From Rhodospirillales bacterium 24-66-33 (GTDB lineage Bacteria; Pseudomonadota; Alphaproteobacteria; Reyranellales; Reyranellaceae): DNA of 64,000 bases. Below the pieces are notes generated by a model. That model had not been told where the DNA came from. It saw nothing but the letters and a program-made list of their open reading frames with translations, and did no database searches. Made by a program: the position numbers and the translations under genes. The number at the start of each line of letters is the position of its first letter. Position 1 is the first letter of the stretch. Positions 52,694 through 62,684 of the stretch are shown here, in pieces. The DNA lies in NCBI GenBank assembly GCA_002281855.1, contig NCHQ01000024.1, forward strand, positions 62,001 through 126,000. The letters run 5' to 3'.

Positions 52694-53491
52694 TCAGTGC
52701 TTGTCGGCCCACACCGTGCGCTTCACGGCGTACATCAGGCCGGCCAGCGCCAGCAGGAACAGGATGACCCGCACGCCGGTGCGCTTGCGGTCTTCCATGT
52801 GCGGCTCGGAGGCCCAGGCCAGGAACTCGGTGACGTCGGCGGCTTCCTGGTCGAGCGTGGCCTTGGTGCCGTCGGCGTAGGTCACCTTGTCGTCGCTCAG
52901 CGGCGGCGCCATGGCGATCTTGTGGCCCGGGAAGTACTTGTTGAAGTAGTCGTCCTTCTTGACGTCGAACTCCTTGATCTGCTCGGGAGTCAGCTTGTCG
53001 TACGGAACGTAACCCGTGAGGATGCCGTAGATGTAGTCGGGACCGGCCTCGCGCGCCTTGACGATGACGCTGAGGTCGGGCGGCGCCTTGCCGTTGTTAG
53101 CGGCGGCCGCGGCGGCCTCGTTGGGGAACGGCTTCCTGAAGCGATCGGACGGGCGGGCCGGCCGGTCGACCACCGCACCGTCGTCGTTGAGATCGGAGAC
53201 GGTGATGTCCTTGATCAGGCCCTTGACCTGATTCTCGGTCAGGCCGAGGTCGGTCAGGTTGCGATAGGCCATCAGCGACAGCGAATGGCAGGCCGCACAG
53301 ACTTCCTGGTAGACCTGGAAGCCACGCTGGGCAGCGGCACGGTCATAGGTGCCGAACGGCCCCTGGAAGTGCCAGTGCCTGTGCGGCGGGTGCTCGGTCC
53401 CGCCAGCCGCGATGGCGACGGTGCCGGTGGCGAGGGCTGCGAGCGCGATGGCGCCAGAGACCAGGAGATTGCGGGCGAACGGCTTGCGCAT
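52694..53491 (-). CDS. petC: Cytochrome c1, bc1 complex
   Basis: The 265-residue subunit carries heme c and passes electrons from the Rieske protein to soluble cytochrome c. A signal sequence (residues 1-29) is followed by the heme site CAACH (65-69). The sixth ligand methionine lies in KIAMAPPLSDD. A C-terminal membrane anchor is VILFLLALAGLMYAVK. The ATG at 53491 is 5 nt after the cytochrome b stop. It is last in the petABC operon. Confidence 0.96.
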   Translation of the reverse strand: MRKPFARNLLVSGAIALAALATGTVAIAAGGTEHPPHRHWHFQGPFGTYDRAAAQRGFQVYQEVCAACHSLSLMAYRNLTDLGLTENQVKGLIKDITVSDLNDDGAVVDRPARPSDRFRKPFPNEAAAAAANNGKAPPDLSVIVKAREAGPDYIYGILTGYVPYDKLTPEQIKEFDVKKDDYFNKYFPGHKIAMAPPLSDDKVTYADGTKATLDQEAADVTEFLAWASEPHMEDRKRTGVRVILFLLALAGLMYAVKRTVWADKH

Positions 53492-53496
53492 GACTC

Positions 53497-54732
53497 TTAG
53501 ACCGCCTTCTTCTTGAGCACCGAGTCGGCGATGCTGGCAGGCAATGGCAACGGCCGTTCGATCTTGCCCAGGACCGGCAGCAGGACGAGGAAGTGCGCGA
53601 AATAGTAGAGGGTCGCCAGCTGCGACAGCGGCACCCAGAAGCCTTCCGCCGGCTTGGAACCGCAGATGCCCAGGACGATCACGTCGACCACCAGGAACAT
53701 CATGAACCACTTGTAGATCGGCCGGAACGTGCAGGACCGGACGCGCGAGGTGTCGAGCCAGGGCAGGACGAACAGCACCGCGATGGCGCCGAACATCGCC
53801 AGCACGCCGCCCAGCTTGTCGGGAATGGCGCGCAGGATCGCGTAGAACGGCAGGAAGTACCATTCCGGCACGATGTGCGCCGGGGTGACCAGCGGATTGG
53901 CCGGGATGTAGTTGTCGGGATGGCCGAGATAGTCGGGCGCGAAGAAGACGAACACGGAGAAGACGATCAGGAAGCACACGACACCGAAGCCGTCCTTCAT
54001 CGTGTAGTACGGATGGAACGGGACGGTGTCCTGCGGGCCCTTCGGATCGATGCCGGTCGGGTTGTTCGAGCCATGGACGTGCAGCGCCACGACGTGCAGC
54101 GCCACGACTGCCACGATGATGAACGGCAGTAGGTAGTGCAGCGCGAAGAAGCGGTTGAGCGTCGGATTGTCGACGGCGAAGCCGCCCCACAGCCAGGTGA
54201 CGATCGATTCGCCGACGATCGGGATGGCCGAGAACAGGTTGGTGATGACGGTGGCGCCCCAGAAGCTCATCTGGCCCCACGGCAGCACGTAGCCCATGAA
54301 GGCCGTCGCCATCATCAGCAGGAAGATGACCACGCCCAGGATCCACAGCAGTTCGCGCGGCGCCTTGTAGGAGCCGTAGTACATGCCGCGGAAGATGTGG
54401 ATGTAGACGGCGATGAAGAAGAACGAGGCGCCGTTCATGTGCAGGTCGCGGATCAGCCAGCCCTGCTGCACGTCGCGGTCGATGCGCTCGACGGCATCGA
54501 AGGCCATCAGCACATGCGGCGTGTAGTTGGTCGCGAGCACGATGCCGGTGGCGATCATGAGGACCAGCATCACCGTGGCGATCGCGCCGAAGTTCCAGAA
54601 ATAGTTGAAATTCCGTGGCGTCGGGAACGTGTGATATTCCTTCTCGATATACGAGAAGATCGGCAGGCGGTGATCGACCCAGGCGATCACCTTGTTATTG
54701 AAGACCGGCGGCGTGCCGTGTGACGAGGCCAT
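53497..54732 (-). CDS. petB: Cytochrome b, bc1 complex
   Basis: This 411-residue, eight-helix membrane subunit holds two b hemes and the Qo and Qi quinone sites. Qo-site PEWY is present in AHIVPEWYFLPFYAIL. Heme-ligand histidines lie in DLHMNGASFFFIAVYIHIFR and in LHYLLPFIIVAVVALHVVAL. LPWGQMSFWGATVITNLFSA is the conserved cd-region. A C-terminal extension of about 20 residues is typical of alphaproteobacteria. Confidence 0.97.
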   Translation of the reverse strand: MASSHGTPPVFNNKVIAWVDHRLPIFSYIEKEYHTFPTPRNFNYFWNFGAIATVMLVLMIATGIVLATNYTPHVLMAFDAVERIDRDVQQGWLIRDLHMNGASFFFIAVYIHIFRGMYYGSYKAPRELLWILGVVIFLLMMATAFMGYVLPWGQMSFWGATVITNLFSAIPIVGESIVTWLWGGFAVDNPTLNRFFALHYLLPFIIVAVVALHVVALHVHGSNNPTGIDPKGPQDTVPFHPYYTMKDGFGVVCFLIVFSVFVFFAPDYLGHPDNYIPANPLVTPAHIVPEWYFLPFYAILRAIPDKLGGVLAMFGAIAVLFVLPWLDTSRVRSCTFRPIYKWFMMFLVVDVIVLGICGSKPAEGFWVPLSQLATLYYFAHFLVLLPVLGKIERPLPLPASIADSVLKKKAV

Positions 54733-54774
54733 TCTGGAACTCCAGCGAGATCTGAGGCGGACGACCTGGGTCGA

Positions 54775-55341
54775 TCAGCCGATGCGAACGAGCGAGTCGG
54801 AAGTGAACAGGTAGTCCGGAATCACGAGGTTCTTCGGCGCCGGCCCTTTGCGGATACGGCCCGAGGTGTCGTAGCTCGAGCCGTGGCAGGGGCAGAACCA
54901 GCCGCCGAACTCGCCCTTGGGATCGCCCGGCTTGTTGCCGAGCGGCACGCAGCCCAGATGGGTGCAGACGCCGATCATGATCAGCCACTCGGGCCGGACC
55001 TTCTTGGCGGTGTCGGTGACACGCTTGTTGTCGGTCTCCGGATCCGGCAGCTGCGCCATCGGCACGGCCTCGGCTTCCTTGATCTCGGCCTCGGTGCGGT
55101 GACGGATGAACACCGGCTTGCCGCGCCACTTCACGGTGACCGCCTGGCCGACAGCGATCGGCGTCACGTTCACCTCGATCGTGGACAGCGCCAGCGTGTC
55201 CGCGGCGGGGTTGAGATTGTTGATGAAGGGCCACGCGACGGCCGCGGCGCCGACGGCGCCAAGAGCGCCCGTCGCAACCATCAGGAAGTCGCGCCGAGTC
55301 GCGTCGCCGTGTCCGTGTGCCGATGTGCTTGAAGCAGCCAT
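54775..55341 (-). CDS. petA: Rieske iron-sulfur protein, bc1 complex
   Basis: The 188-residue subunit carries the 2Fe-2S cluster. The cluster ligands are C126 and H128 in CTHLGC and C150 and H153 in CPCHGSS, with the disulfide cysteines C131 and C152. The N-terminus has a twin-arginine motif (TRRDFLMVATGALGAVGAAA, RR at 16-17) and an uncleaved membrane anchor, as is normal for Rieske proteins. ATG 55341 is chosen since the protein family starts there. It is the first gene of the operon. Confidence 0.96.
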   Translation of the reverse strand: MAASSTSAHGHGDATRRDFLMVATGALGAVGAAAVAWPFINNLNPAADTLALSTIEVNVTPIAVGQAVTVKWRGKPVFIRHRTEAEIKEAEAVPMAQLPDPETDNKRVTDTAKKVRPEWLIMIGVCTHLGCVPLGNKPGDPKGEFGGWFCPCHGSSYDTSGRIRKGPAPKNLVIPDYLFTSDSLVRIG

Positions 55342-55500
55342 GATTACTCTCTTCCGTCCCCCCGAGGAGATTGGCGGGTATATAGCCGGGAAAGCCCCTT
55401 TTGTTTCAAGGCTCTGTTGGTCGCAGGCCCGTTGCGCGGCATTCTGTGACAGCGTGCCGCATAAAGAGCCTTCCGCGACGCGGACCGGAGTAAAAAGTTC

Positions 55501-55959
55501 ATGCGCCTGGCGCTGTTTCAGCCCGATATCCCTCAAAATGTTGGGGCTTTCATCCGCCTGTCGGCCGGGCTCGGGGTGCCTCTGGACCTCATCGAGCCCT
55601 GCGGTTTCCCGGTCGACGACAAGCGGATCCGCCGGGCGGCGATGGACTATTACGACCTCGCCACCCTCGTCCGGCACGCCTCCTGGGCCGCCTTCTGTCG
55701 GGATCGGCCGCCCGGGCGGCTGGTCCTGCTGACCACGGCGGGGGCCGAGCGCCTGCCGGGCGCCAGCTTCCGGGCGGACGACATCCTGCTGATGGGCCGC
55801 GAAAGTGCGGGCGTCCCGGCCGATGTCCACGACGCGGCGGACCTCCGGGTCCGCATCCCGCTCCAGCCCGGGGCGCGGTCGCTCAATGTCGCCCTGGCGG
55901 CGGCGATGGTATTGAGCGAGGCCCTCCGCCAGACTTCGGGATTCGAAAAGCTCGCATGA
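55501..55959 (+). CDS. trmL: tRNA (cytidine(34)-2'-O)-methyltransferase TrmL
   Basis: TrmL adds a 2'-O-methyl group at the wobble base of tRNA-Leu isoacceptors. The 152-residue SPOUT-fold protein has RLALFQPDIPQNVGAFIRLS at the start, the knotted SAM site ILLMGRESAGVP, and RIPLQPGARSLNVALAAAMV at the end. Length is normal. It is divergent from petABC and overlaps hemF by 4 nt; the arrangement of bc1 genes, trmL and hemF is common in alphaproteobacteria. Confidence 0.95.
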   Translation: MRLALFQPDIPQNVGAFIRLSAGLGVPLDLIEPCGFPVDDKRIRRAAMDYYDLATLVRHASWAAFCRDRPPGRLVLLTTAGAERLPGASFRADDILLMGRESAGVPADVHDAADLRVRIPLQPGARSLNVALAAAMVLSEALRQTSGFEKLA

Positions 55960-56882
55960 CCGCCAAGCCCGCCCGCACCGCCACCGGCCCCAACGGCCCC
56001 TCCCCCCTGCCCGACGAGGCGACGATCGTTCGCCGCAAGGCGGAGGCCGCCACCTGGTTCGCGGGCCTCCGCGACCGGATCTGCGCCGCCTTCGAGAAAC
56101 TCGAGGACGATCTGCAGGGAACGCACCGGGACCGCGCCCCCGGCCGCTTCGAGCGCAAGGGCTGGGAGCGCGAGAAGGGGCCGAACGGCGAGGATCACGG
56201 CGGCGGCACCATGTCGTTGATGCGCGGCCGCGTTTTCGAGAAGGTCGGGGTCAACATCTCGACCGTGTTCGGCGAGTTCAGCCCGGAATTCCGCAGCCAG
56301 ATCCCCGGCGCCGCCCAGGACCCGCGCTTCTTCGCGGCCGGCATCTCGCTGGTGGCGCACATGCAGTCGCCCCGGGTGCCGGCGGTGCACATGAACACGC
56401 GCTACATCGTGACGACGCGCAGCTGGTTCGGCGGCGGTGCCGACCTGACGCCGATGGTGCCGCACGAGCCCGACACGCGCGACTTCCACGCCGCGTTCCG
56501 CGCGACCTGCGACGCGCACGATCCGGCCTACCATCCGAACTTCAAGGAATGGTGCGACGAGTACTTCTTCCTGCCCCATCGGGGCGAGCCGCGCGGCATC
56601 GGCGGCATCTTCTACGACTATCTCGACAGCGGCGACCATGCGCGCGACTTCGCCTTCACGCGCGACGTCGGCGAGACCTTCCTCGACGTCTATCCGAGGC
56701 TGGTGCAGCGTCACATGGACGAGCCGTGGACCGAGGCCGAGCGCGCCCATCAGCTCGCGCGCCGCGGCCGCTACGTCGAGTTCAACCTGCTGCACGATCG
56801 CGGCACGCGCTTCGGCCTGATGACCGGCGGCAACGTCGAGGCGATCCTGATGTCGCTGCCGCCCGAGGTGCGGTGGCCCTGA
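55956..56882 (+). CDS. hemF: Oxygen-dependent coproporphyrinogen III oxidase
   Basis: HemF converts coproporphyrinogen III to protoporphyrinogen IX in aerobic heme synthesis. The 308-residue protein shows FERKGWEREKGPNGEDHGGG, RVPAVHMNTRYIVTTRSWFG, and the signature FKEWCDEYFFLPHRGEPRGI. The end, RGTRFGLMTGGNVEAILMSL, is also conserved. It provides heme close to a cytochrome operon, and is translationally coupled to trmL. Confidence 0.97.
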   Translation: MTAKPARTATGPNGPSPLPDEATIVRRKAEAATWFAGLRDRICAAFEKLEDDLQGTHRDRAPGRFERKGWEREKGPNGEDHGGGTMSLMRGRVFEKVGVNISTVFGEFSPEFRSQIPGAAQDPRFFAAGISLVAHMQSPRVPAVHMNTRYIVTTRSWFGGGADLTPMVPHEPDTRDFHAAFRATCDAHDPAYHPNFKEWCDEYFFLPHRGEPRGIGGIFYDYLDSGDHARDFAFTRDVGETFLDVYPRLVQRHMDEPWTEAERAHQLARRGRYVEFNLLHDRGTRFGLMTGGNVEAILMSLPPEVRWP

Positions 56883-57006
56883 CAGGCCGCTGAAGTGAGC
56901 GCGAGCCGGGGCGAATAAACGATATAATCGAAATAAACGAATCAGTCGAAACGAGAGTCGCACCCCCTGAATCCGGTGCCGTGGCAGCCGTCGACGGGAT
57001 GGGTTT

Positions 57007-58161
57007 CTAGCGACTCGGCCAGTTCCAGATCGGCCGGTCTTCGTCCTGGGCGACGGTCTCGCCCAGTTCCTTGGCCAAGGTGATCCGTCGCCCGCCTGCC
57101 TTGGTCAGCGCGGAGACGAGGCGTTCGGCGTGCGAGACCACGATGATCTGCGATCGCTTGGCCGCATCGGCGATCAGCCGGGCGAGCGGCGCCAGCAGGT
57201 CGGGATGGAGGCTGGTTTCGGGCTCGTTCAGGATCATGAGCGACGGCGGCCGCGGCGACAGCAGCGCCGCCACCAGCAGCAGGTAGCGCAGCGTTCCGTC
57301 CGACAGTTCGGTGGCCTTCAGCGGCCGCAGCAGCCCGCGCTGGCGCATCTCGACCTCGAAATAGCCGTCGCTCACCGCGACATCGACCGACGCGCCGGGA
57401 AAGGCGTCGGCGATCGCCGCCTCGAGCTGGCCCTCGCTGCCGATCTCCTGGATGGTGGCGATGGAAGCGGCGAGATCCGCGCCGTCGCCCGCGAGCACGG
57501 GCGTTCGCGTGCCGACCTGGCGGCGGCGGGCGGGCGCGTCGCCGTCGGTGCGAAAGTGGTCGTAGAACCGCCAGTCGCGCAATTGCTCGCGCATCGCCAG
57601 CAGCTCCGCGCCATCCTCGGGATTGGCACAATGGGTCAGCATGCTGTCGAACGGCTGGAGGCGCGTATAGGCCTGCCGGCGCTCGCCGTTGAGATCCCGC
57701 AGCGTGACGGAGGGTCCATGCCGTTCGGCGAAGGCGTTGGCGCGCTGCAGGACCAGCCCGGTCCACAGGGTCTCGGTCTTGATCACCGGATCGCGGCCGA
57801 ACAGGCCGCCCGGCACCGGCAGGCCGAGATCGATCGCGTAGCCGTAGGACTCCGAGGCAAAACCCAGCTTCAGGCTGATCGTCGAGTGGCGCACCGTGCC
57901 CTGCACCGGCTGTTCGCCACGCTTCATGCCGCGGGAGAACTGCTCGGGACCCGCCCACAGCACGGAGGAGATGCCGCCTTCGAGCGCCAGCGACTGGATG
58001 ATCCGCCCCTGCGCGACATCGGCCAGCAGCCGCAGGGCGCGATAGAGGCTCGACTTGCCGCTGCCGTTGGCGCCGGTGACGACCGTCAGCGGCTCGATCT
58101 CCAGCCGCACGTCGCGCAGCGAGCGATAGCCGGAGATGCAGAGCCGCGCGACGATGCTCAT
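57007..58161 (-). CDS. AAA family ATPase (AAA_21/RecF-like)
   Basis: The 384-residue P-loop ATPase resembles the SMC/RecF-like AAA_21 type. Walker A is GANGSGKSS (30-38) after SGYRSLRDVRLEIEPL. The ABC-like signature is LSDGTLRYLLL, Walker B is PSLMILNEPETSLHPDLL, and the histidine switch is VVSHAERLV. There is no TOPRIM or nuclease domain, unlike OLD proteins, and no partner nuclease gene beside it. It follows a small membrane protein gene by 18 nt. Function is unknown; DNA repair or defence roles are possible for the family but not shown. Confidence 0.85.
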   Translation of the reverse strand: MSIVARLCISGYRSLRDVRLEIEPLTVVTGANGSGKSSLYRALRLLADVAQGRIIQSLALEGGISSVLWAGPEQFSRGMKRGEQPVQGTVRHSTISLKLGFASESYGYAIDLGLPVPGGLFGRDPVIKTETLWTGLVLQRANAFAERHGPSVTLRDLNGERRQAYTRLQPFDSMLTHCANPEDGAELLAMREQLRDWRFYDHFRTDGDAPARRRQVGTRTPVLAGDGADLAASIATIQEIGSEGQLEAAIADAFPGASVDVAVSDGYFEVEMRQRGLLRPLKATELSDGTLRYLLLVAALLSPRPPSLMILNEPETSLHPDLLAPLARLIADAAKRSQIIVVSHAERLVSALTKAGGRRITLAKELGETVAQDEDRPIWNWPSR

Positions 58162-58179
58162 CCTGGCCTCATCCCGGGC

Positions 58180-58584
58180 TCAACGATGCCGGGCCAGCGC
58201 CCAGCCGACCAGCACAGGCGACACCAACAGAACGAACAGCAGCAGCGGATAGGGGGCGCCCCACCAGATGCCGAACCGGTCGAGGAAGGCTTCGGTGCCT
58301 TCCTCGTAGGCGAGGCGGGCATAGAGGAAATCGACCAGAGCTATGGAGGTCGGCCACAGAAGCGCCGCCAGCAGCGCCGCTTCGAACCACTGGCTGCCCA
58401 TCGTGCGACGCGCGTGGAAGATCGCCATCATCACGACATAGGGCATCGGCACCAGCGCCTTGTACCATTCGACGGCGCGCACGGAGAGCGTGGCCGCGAT
58501 CCAGGTGTCGCCCACGAAGTCGTTCAGCACGACGAGGATCGCGATCGCCATCCACAGCGAGAAGGTGACGCCGGGACGGATCAT
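58180..58584 (-). CDS. Hypothetical membrane protein (134 residues)
   Basis: I do not recognise this small integral membrane protein. It has about four hydrophobic segments (near 9-25, 45-60, 70-88 and 112-130), and tryptophans near several ends. It overlaps the start of the gene pair with cca by 4 nt (ATGA), and the AAA ATPase follows, so it is in a five-gene run with a Nudix hydrolase, a DUF6111 protein and cca. No catalytic motif is visible. Confidence 0.75.
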   Translation of the reverse strand: MIRPGVTFSLWMAIAILVVLNDFVGDTWIAATLSVRAVEWYKALVPMPYVVMMAIFHARRTMGSQWFEAALLAALLWPTSIALVDFLYARLAYEEGTEAFLDRFGIWWGAPYPLLLFVLLVSPVLVGWALARHR

Positions 58585-59795
58585 GGCGCCGCCCTGACGA
58601 GCCGTTCGAGTTCGGCGAGGCAGGCGGCGCGATCGGCGGCGAAGTCGCCGTCGATCCACCAGCGTTCGACCGCCTCGATCAACGCGCCGACTTTCGGCCC
58701 CGGCTTGAGGCCGAGCTTCAGCGCATCGCCACCGCTCACCGGCAGCTCGGGCGGCGTCCACGCGCGCGCCATCGCGAGCGCCGCGCGCCAGTCGCCCGGC
58801 ACATCGACCGCGAGCAGAAGACGGTCGGCGTAGAGATTGCCGCCCAGCGCATAGATCTGCGCCCGCCACGCCGTCGGGCCGCCTGCCACGTCGATGACCG
58901 GATCGGCCGCCAGCATGACGTCGAGCCGCAGCGATTCCTGCGTCGAAAGCTTCAGGCGCTTGCCGATCGTGGTGGCATCGGCGTCCGCCGCGAGGATCGA
59001 CGCAAGCCGGCGAAGCGCATCGGGCCTGTCTTCGCGCGCAATCAGTGCCCGCAACCGGGCAGTGCCGTCGCATTCGGGCAGCCAGTGATCGAGGATGGCG
59101 GCTTCGCGCATGGCGGCCACCGTATCGGCCGGCGCCGGCGCTTGGAGCAGGCGCAGCAGTTCCTTGCGCACCCTCTCGCCAGAGAGGCCGCGCAGGCTGC
59201 CGGCATTGCGGCGGCAGGCTTCGAAGCCGGCCGCATCGAAGGGCGCACGTCCAAACCAGGTATGGAAGCGAAAGAAGCGCAGGATGCGCAGCCGGTCCTC
59301 GGTGATGCGCAGATCCGGATCGCCGATGAAGCGCACGCGCGCCTGGGCGAGATCGGTGCGACCGTCGAACGGATCGTAGATCGTTCCGTCGAGATCGGCG
59401 TAGAGCGCGTTGAAGGTGAAGTCGCGCCGGCTCGCATCCTCCAGCCAGTCGTCGGTGAAGGCCACGACCGCATGCCGGCCGTCGGTCTCGACGTCGCGTC
59501 GCAGGGTCGTGAGCTCATAGGGCGCACCGGCGATAACCGCCGTCACGGTGCCGTGCTTCAATCCCGTCGGCACGACCTTGATGCGGGCCGCCTTGAGCGC
59601 GAGCATCACGGTCTCCGGTGGCTTGTCGACGGCAAGGTCGGGTTCGTTGGTGAGCGGTTCGCCGCGCACGGCATCGCGCACCCAACCGCCGACGAAGCGC
59701 GCGGCGATGCCGGACCCGCCCAGCGCGTCGAACAGGGTGCGGACCGCGGCGTCGTTCGACCACGGCACCACGTCGAGACGGCCGGCGGGCTTCAT
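58581..59795 (-). CDS. cca: CCA tRNA nucleotidyltransferase / poly(A) polymerase family
   Basis: The 404-residue class II nucleotidyltransferase should add or repair the CCA end of tRNAs. It has the nucleotidyl-transferase head RFVGGWVRDAVRGEP, the RRDFTFNALYADLDG motif, IYDPFDGRTDLAQARVRFIG, and the EDRLRILRFFRFHTWFG helix. The metal-binding pair, normally Asp-x-Asp, reads E51-P-D53 here, a conservative change at a key place. ATG 59795 is supported by overlap with the DUF6111 gene. Poly(A) polymerase is a possible alternative in this family. Confidence 0.93.
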   Translation of the reverse strand: MKPAGRLDVVPWSNDAAVRTLFDALGGSGIAARFVGGWVRDAVRGEPLTNEPDLAVDKPPETVMLALKAARIKVVPTGLKHGTVTAVIAGAPYELTTLRRDVETDGRHAVVAFTDDWLEDASRRDFTFNALYADLDGTIYDPFDGRTDLAQARVRFIGDPDLRITEDRLRILRFFRFHTWFGRAPFDAAGFEACRRNAGSLRGLSGERVRKELLRLLQAPAPADTVAAMREAAILDHWLPECDGTARLRALIAREDRPDALRRLASILAADADATTIGKRLKLSTQESLRLDVMLAADPVIDVAGGPTAWRAQIYALGGNLYADRLLLAVDVPGDWRAALAMARAWTPPELPVSGGDALKLGLKPGPKVGALIEAVERWWIDGDFAADRAACLAELERLVRAAP

Positions 59796-60025
59796 GATGC
59801 GAAGAGGCCGCCGTATCCCTGATCCTGGGTGAAGAACATGACCAGGAAACCGGCGATGGCGCAGCCGAAACCGGCGATGCCGAGCCACGTCATCGGCATG
59901 TCCTGCCACGATGGCAGCGTGCCGGCGATCTTGCGCTCCTCCTTGATCTTGACCGCCCACGCCCAGAGGAAGAAGGCGCAGAAGGGCAGGAGCACGAGGA
60001 CGAGGATCAGGAGGACGACACGCAT
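59792..60025 (-). CDS. DUF6111 family small membrane protein
   Basis: The 77-residue protein has two membrane helices (about 2-25 and 48-66) separated by a short cytoplasmic loop KIKEERKIAGTLP. It fits the DUF6111 type found next to Nudix hydrolase and cca genes in alphaproteobacteria. Function is not known. The stop overlaps the cca start by 4 nt. Confidence 0.82.
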   Translation of the reverse strand: MRVVLLILVLVLLPFCAFFLWAWAVKIKEERKIAGTLPSWQDMPMTWLGIAGFGCAIAGFLVMFFTQDQGYGGLFAS

Positions 60026-60043
60026 GAAAACTCCTGGCCTGCG

Positions 60044-60670
60044 TCAGGCGGTGGTGGTCAGGATGAAGTGGAGGTTCTTCAGCATACCCGCCGTGGCGCC
60101 CCAGATGTAGCGCTCGCCGTAAGGCATCGCGTAGTAACGCCGCTCGCGGCCCTGCCAGACCCTGCTGTCGATGCGGTGATTGCGCTCGTCGAGGAAATGA
60201 TCGAGCGGCACCTCGAACACGTCGGCGACCTCGCGCGGATCCGCACGCATCGTGAATCCCGGTGTGACGATGCCCACGATCGGCGTGATCTGGTAGCCCG
60301 TGCCCGTCCTGTAAAGGTCAAGCGCGCCGACGACGTCGATGAAGTCGCGGGTCAGGCCGACTTCTTCCTCCGTTTCGCGTAGCGCCGTTGCCGTCGCGTC
60401 TATGTCCTCGATCTGCCGGCGACCGCCGGGAAAGGCGATCTGGCCCGCATGGCTCGGCATGTCCTCGGTGCGCTGGGTCAGCAGGACGGTGATTCCCGTC
60501 TCGCGCCGGATCAGCGGCATGAGCACCGAGGCAGGGCGCCACACTTCGGGCATCGCCCCGACACCGTTCAGTGAGAAGTCGCTGCCGATGGGTGGCGATG
60601 CCACGGGCAATCCCGATGCCAAACGCCTGCTGCGCTCGGCCACTCTCCGCACAATTTCGTCAACCGTCAT
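60044..60670 (-). CDS. CoA pyrophosphatase, Nudix family (NudL-like)
   Basis: The 208-residue enzyme probably cleaves CoA to 4'-phosphopantetheine and 3',5'-ADP. The CoA-pyrophosphatase preface is VLLTQRTEDMPSHAGQIAFP, followed by the Nudix box GGRRQIEDIDATATALRETE running into EEVGL. The C-terminus has REVADVFEVPLDHFLD and GERYIWGATAGML, also typical. It is the first gene of the minus-strand run leading to cca and is divergent from moxR (66 bp apart). Confidence 0.93.
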   Translation of the reverse strand: MTVDEIVRRVAERSRRLASGLPVASPPIGSDFSLNGVGAMPEVWRPASVLMPLIRRETGITVLLTQRTEDMPSHAGQIAFPGGRRQIEDIDATATALRETEEEVGLTRDFIDVVGALDLYRTGTGYQITPIVGIVTPGFTMRADPREVADVFEVPLDHFLDERNHRIDSRVWQGRERRYYAMPYGERYIWGATAGMLKNLHFILTTTA

Positions 60671-60736
60671 GCCCTTGTTCCGGCCTCAATTCTGGGCTTC
60701 CCTCAATCAAATTCCCTCGACGACAGGAGCGCCCTG

Positions 60737-61750
<1,014 letters not shown>

Positions 61751-61783
61751 TCTTCTGGCCTAGGCATTGCACTGCGGGTGTTC

Positions 61784-62680
61784 ATGGCTGCGCCTTCAAC
61801 CCTTCATCGATCGCTCGAACTTGCCGGCACGCTGCCCGCCCTGATGGTGGCCGCCGATCGCGTCGCCGCGACCGTCATTCAGGGCGTGCATGGCCGGCGG
61901 AGGGTCGGCCAGGGCGATGCCTTCTGGCAGTACCGGCCCTATCGCGACGGCGACAGCGCGAGCCAGATCGACTGGCGCCAGAGCGCGCGCAGCCGCAACC
62001 TGTTCGTGCGTGAGACCGAGTGGGAGGCCGCGGCCAGCATCTGGCTGTGGCGCGACGCCTCGCCCTCGATGCAATACGCCTCGCTCAAGAACGCCGACAC
62101 CAAGGCCCTGCGTGGGGAATTGATCATGCTCGCCGTGGCCAGCCTGCTGGCCGATGCCGGCGAGCGCGTTGCCGTCCTGGGCGGCGGCATGCGTCCCGCT
62201 TCCGGCCGCGTGGCGGTCCGGCGCGTCGCCGAGACCCTGCTGGACGAGAGCCGCGACACCAGCCGCACACCCGCCAGCCTGCCGCCGATGGTGCCGCTGC
62301 CGGCCCATGGCACGGTCGTTCTGGTGTCCGACTGGCTCGATCCGCTGGAGAAGATCGAGGAGATCATCCGTTACTATGCCAGCGTCGGCGTGCGCGGCCA
62401 TCTCGTGCAGGTTCTCGATCCCGCCGAGGAAGAGCTGCCGTTCGATGGCCATGTGAAGTTCGAGGGCCTCGAATCCGAAGGTCACCACACGGTGCGCCGC
62501 GTCGAAGCCGTGCGCGCCGCCTATGGCGCCCGCCTCGCCGCGCAGAAGGATGGCCTGCAGCGCCTGACCCGGCCGGCCAACTGGACAGTGCATTTGCATT
62601 GCACCGATCGCTCGCCGCAGACCGTGCTTCTGTCGCTCTATCTCGCCATGGCCAATCTCGGCCGGCTGAACGCGGCCTGA
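61784..62680 (+). CDS. DUF58 domain-containing protein
   Basis: The 298-residue protein is of the DUF58 (YeaD2-like) family, commonly encoded with MoxR ATPases. The N-terminal region has VIQGVHGRRRVGQGDAFWQY then RPYRDGDSASQIDWRQSARS, the family signature. IWLWRDASPSMQY gives a partial VWA-like metal site (DASPS). ATG 61784 is preferred over the GTG two codons earlier. The role is likely in assembly or maturation of an envelope or redox complex, by analogy only. Confidence 0.9.
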   Translation: MAAPSTLHRSLELAGTLPALMVAADRVAATVIQGVHGRRRVGQGDAFWQYRPYRDGDSASQIDWRQSARSRNLFVRETEWEAAASIWLWRDASPSMQYASLKNADTKALRGELIMLAVASLLADAGERVAVLGGGMRPASGRVAVRRVAETLLDESRDTSRTPASLPPMVPLPAHGTVVLVSDWLDPLEKIEEIIRYYASVGVRGHLVQVLDPAEEELPFDGHVKFEGLESEGHHTVRRVEAVRAAYGARLAAQKDGLQRLTRPANWTVHLHCTDRSPQTVLLSLYLAMANLGRLNAA

Positions 62681-62684
62681 TGAC

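Noticed and set aside
56912..56940. Two CGAA(A)TAAACGA repeats with TATAAT between them in the hemF/AAA gap
   Set aside because: The region lies between convergent genes, no -35 is in register on either strand, and the repeats are short. It looks like AT-rich spacer; no att site could be shown.
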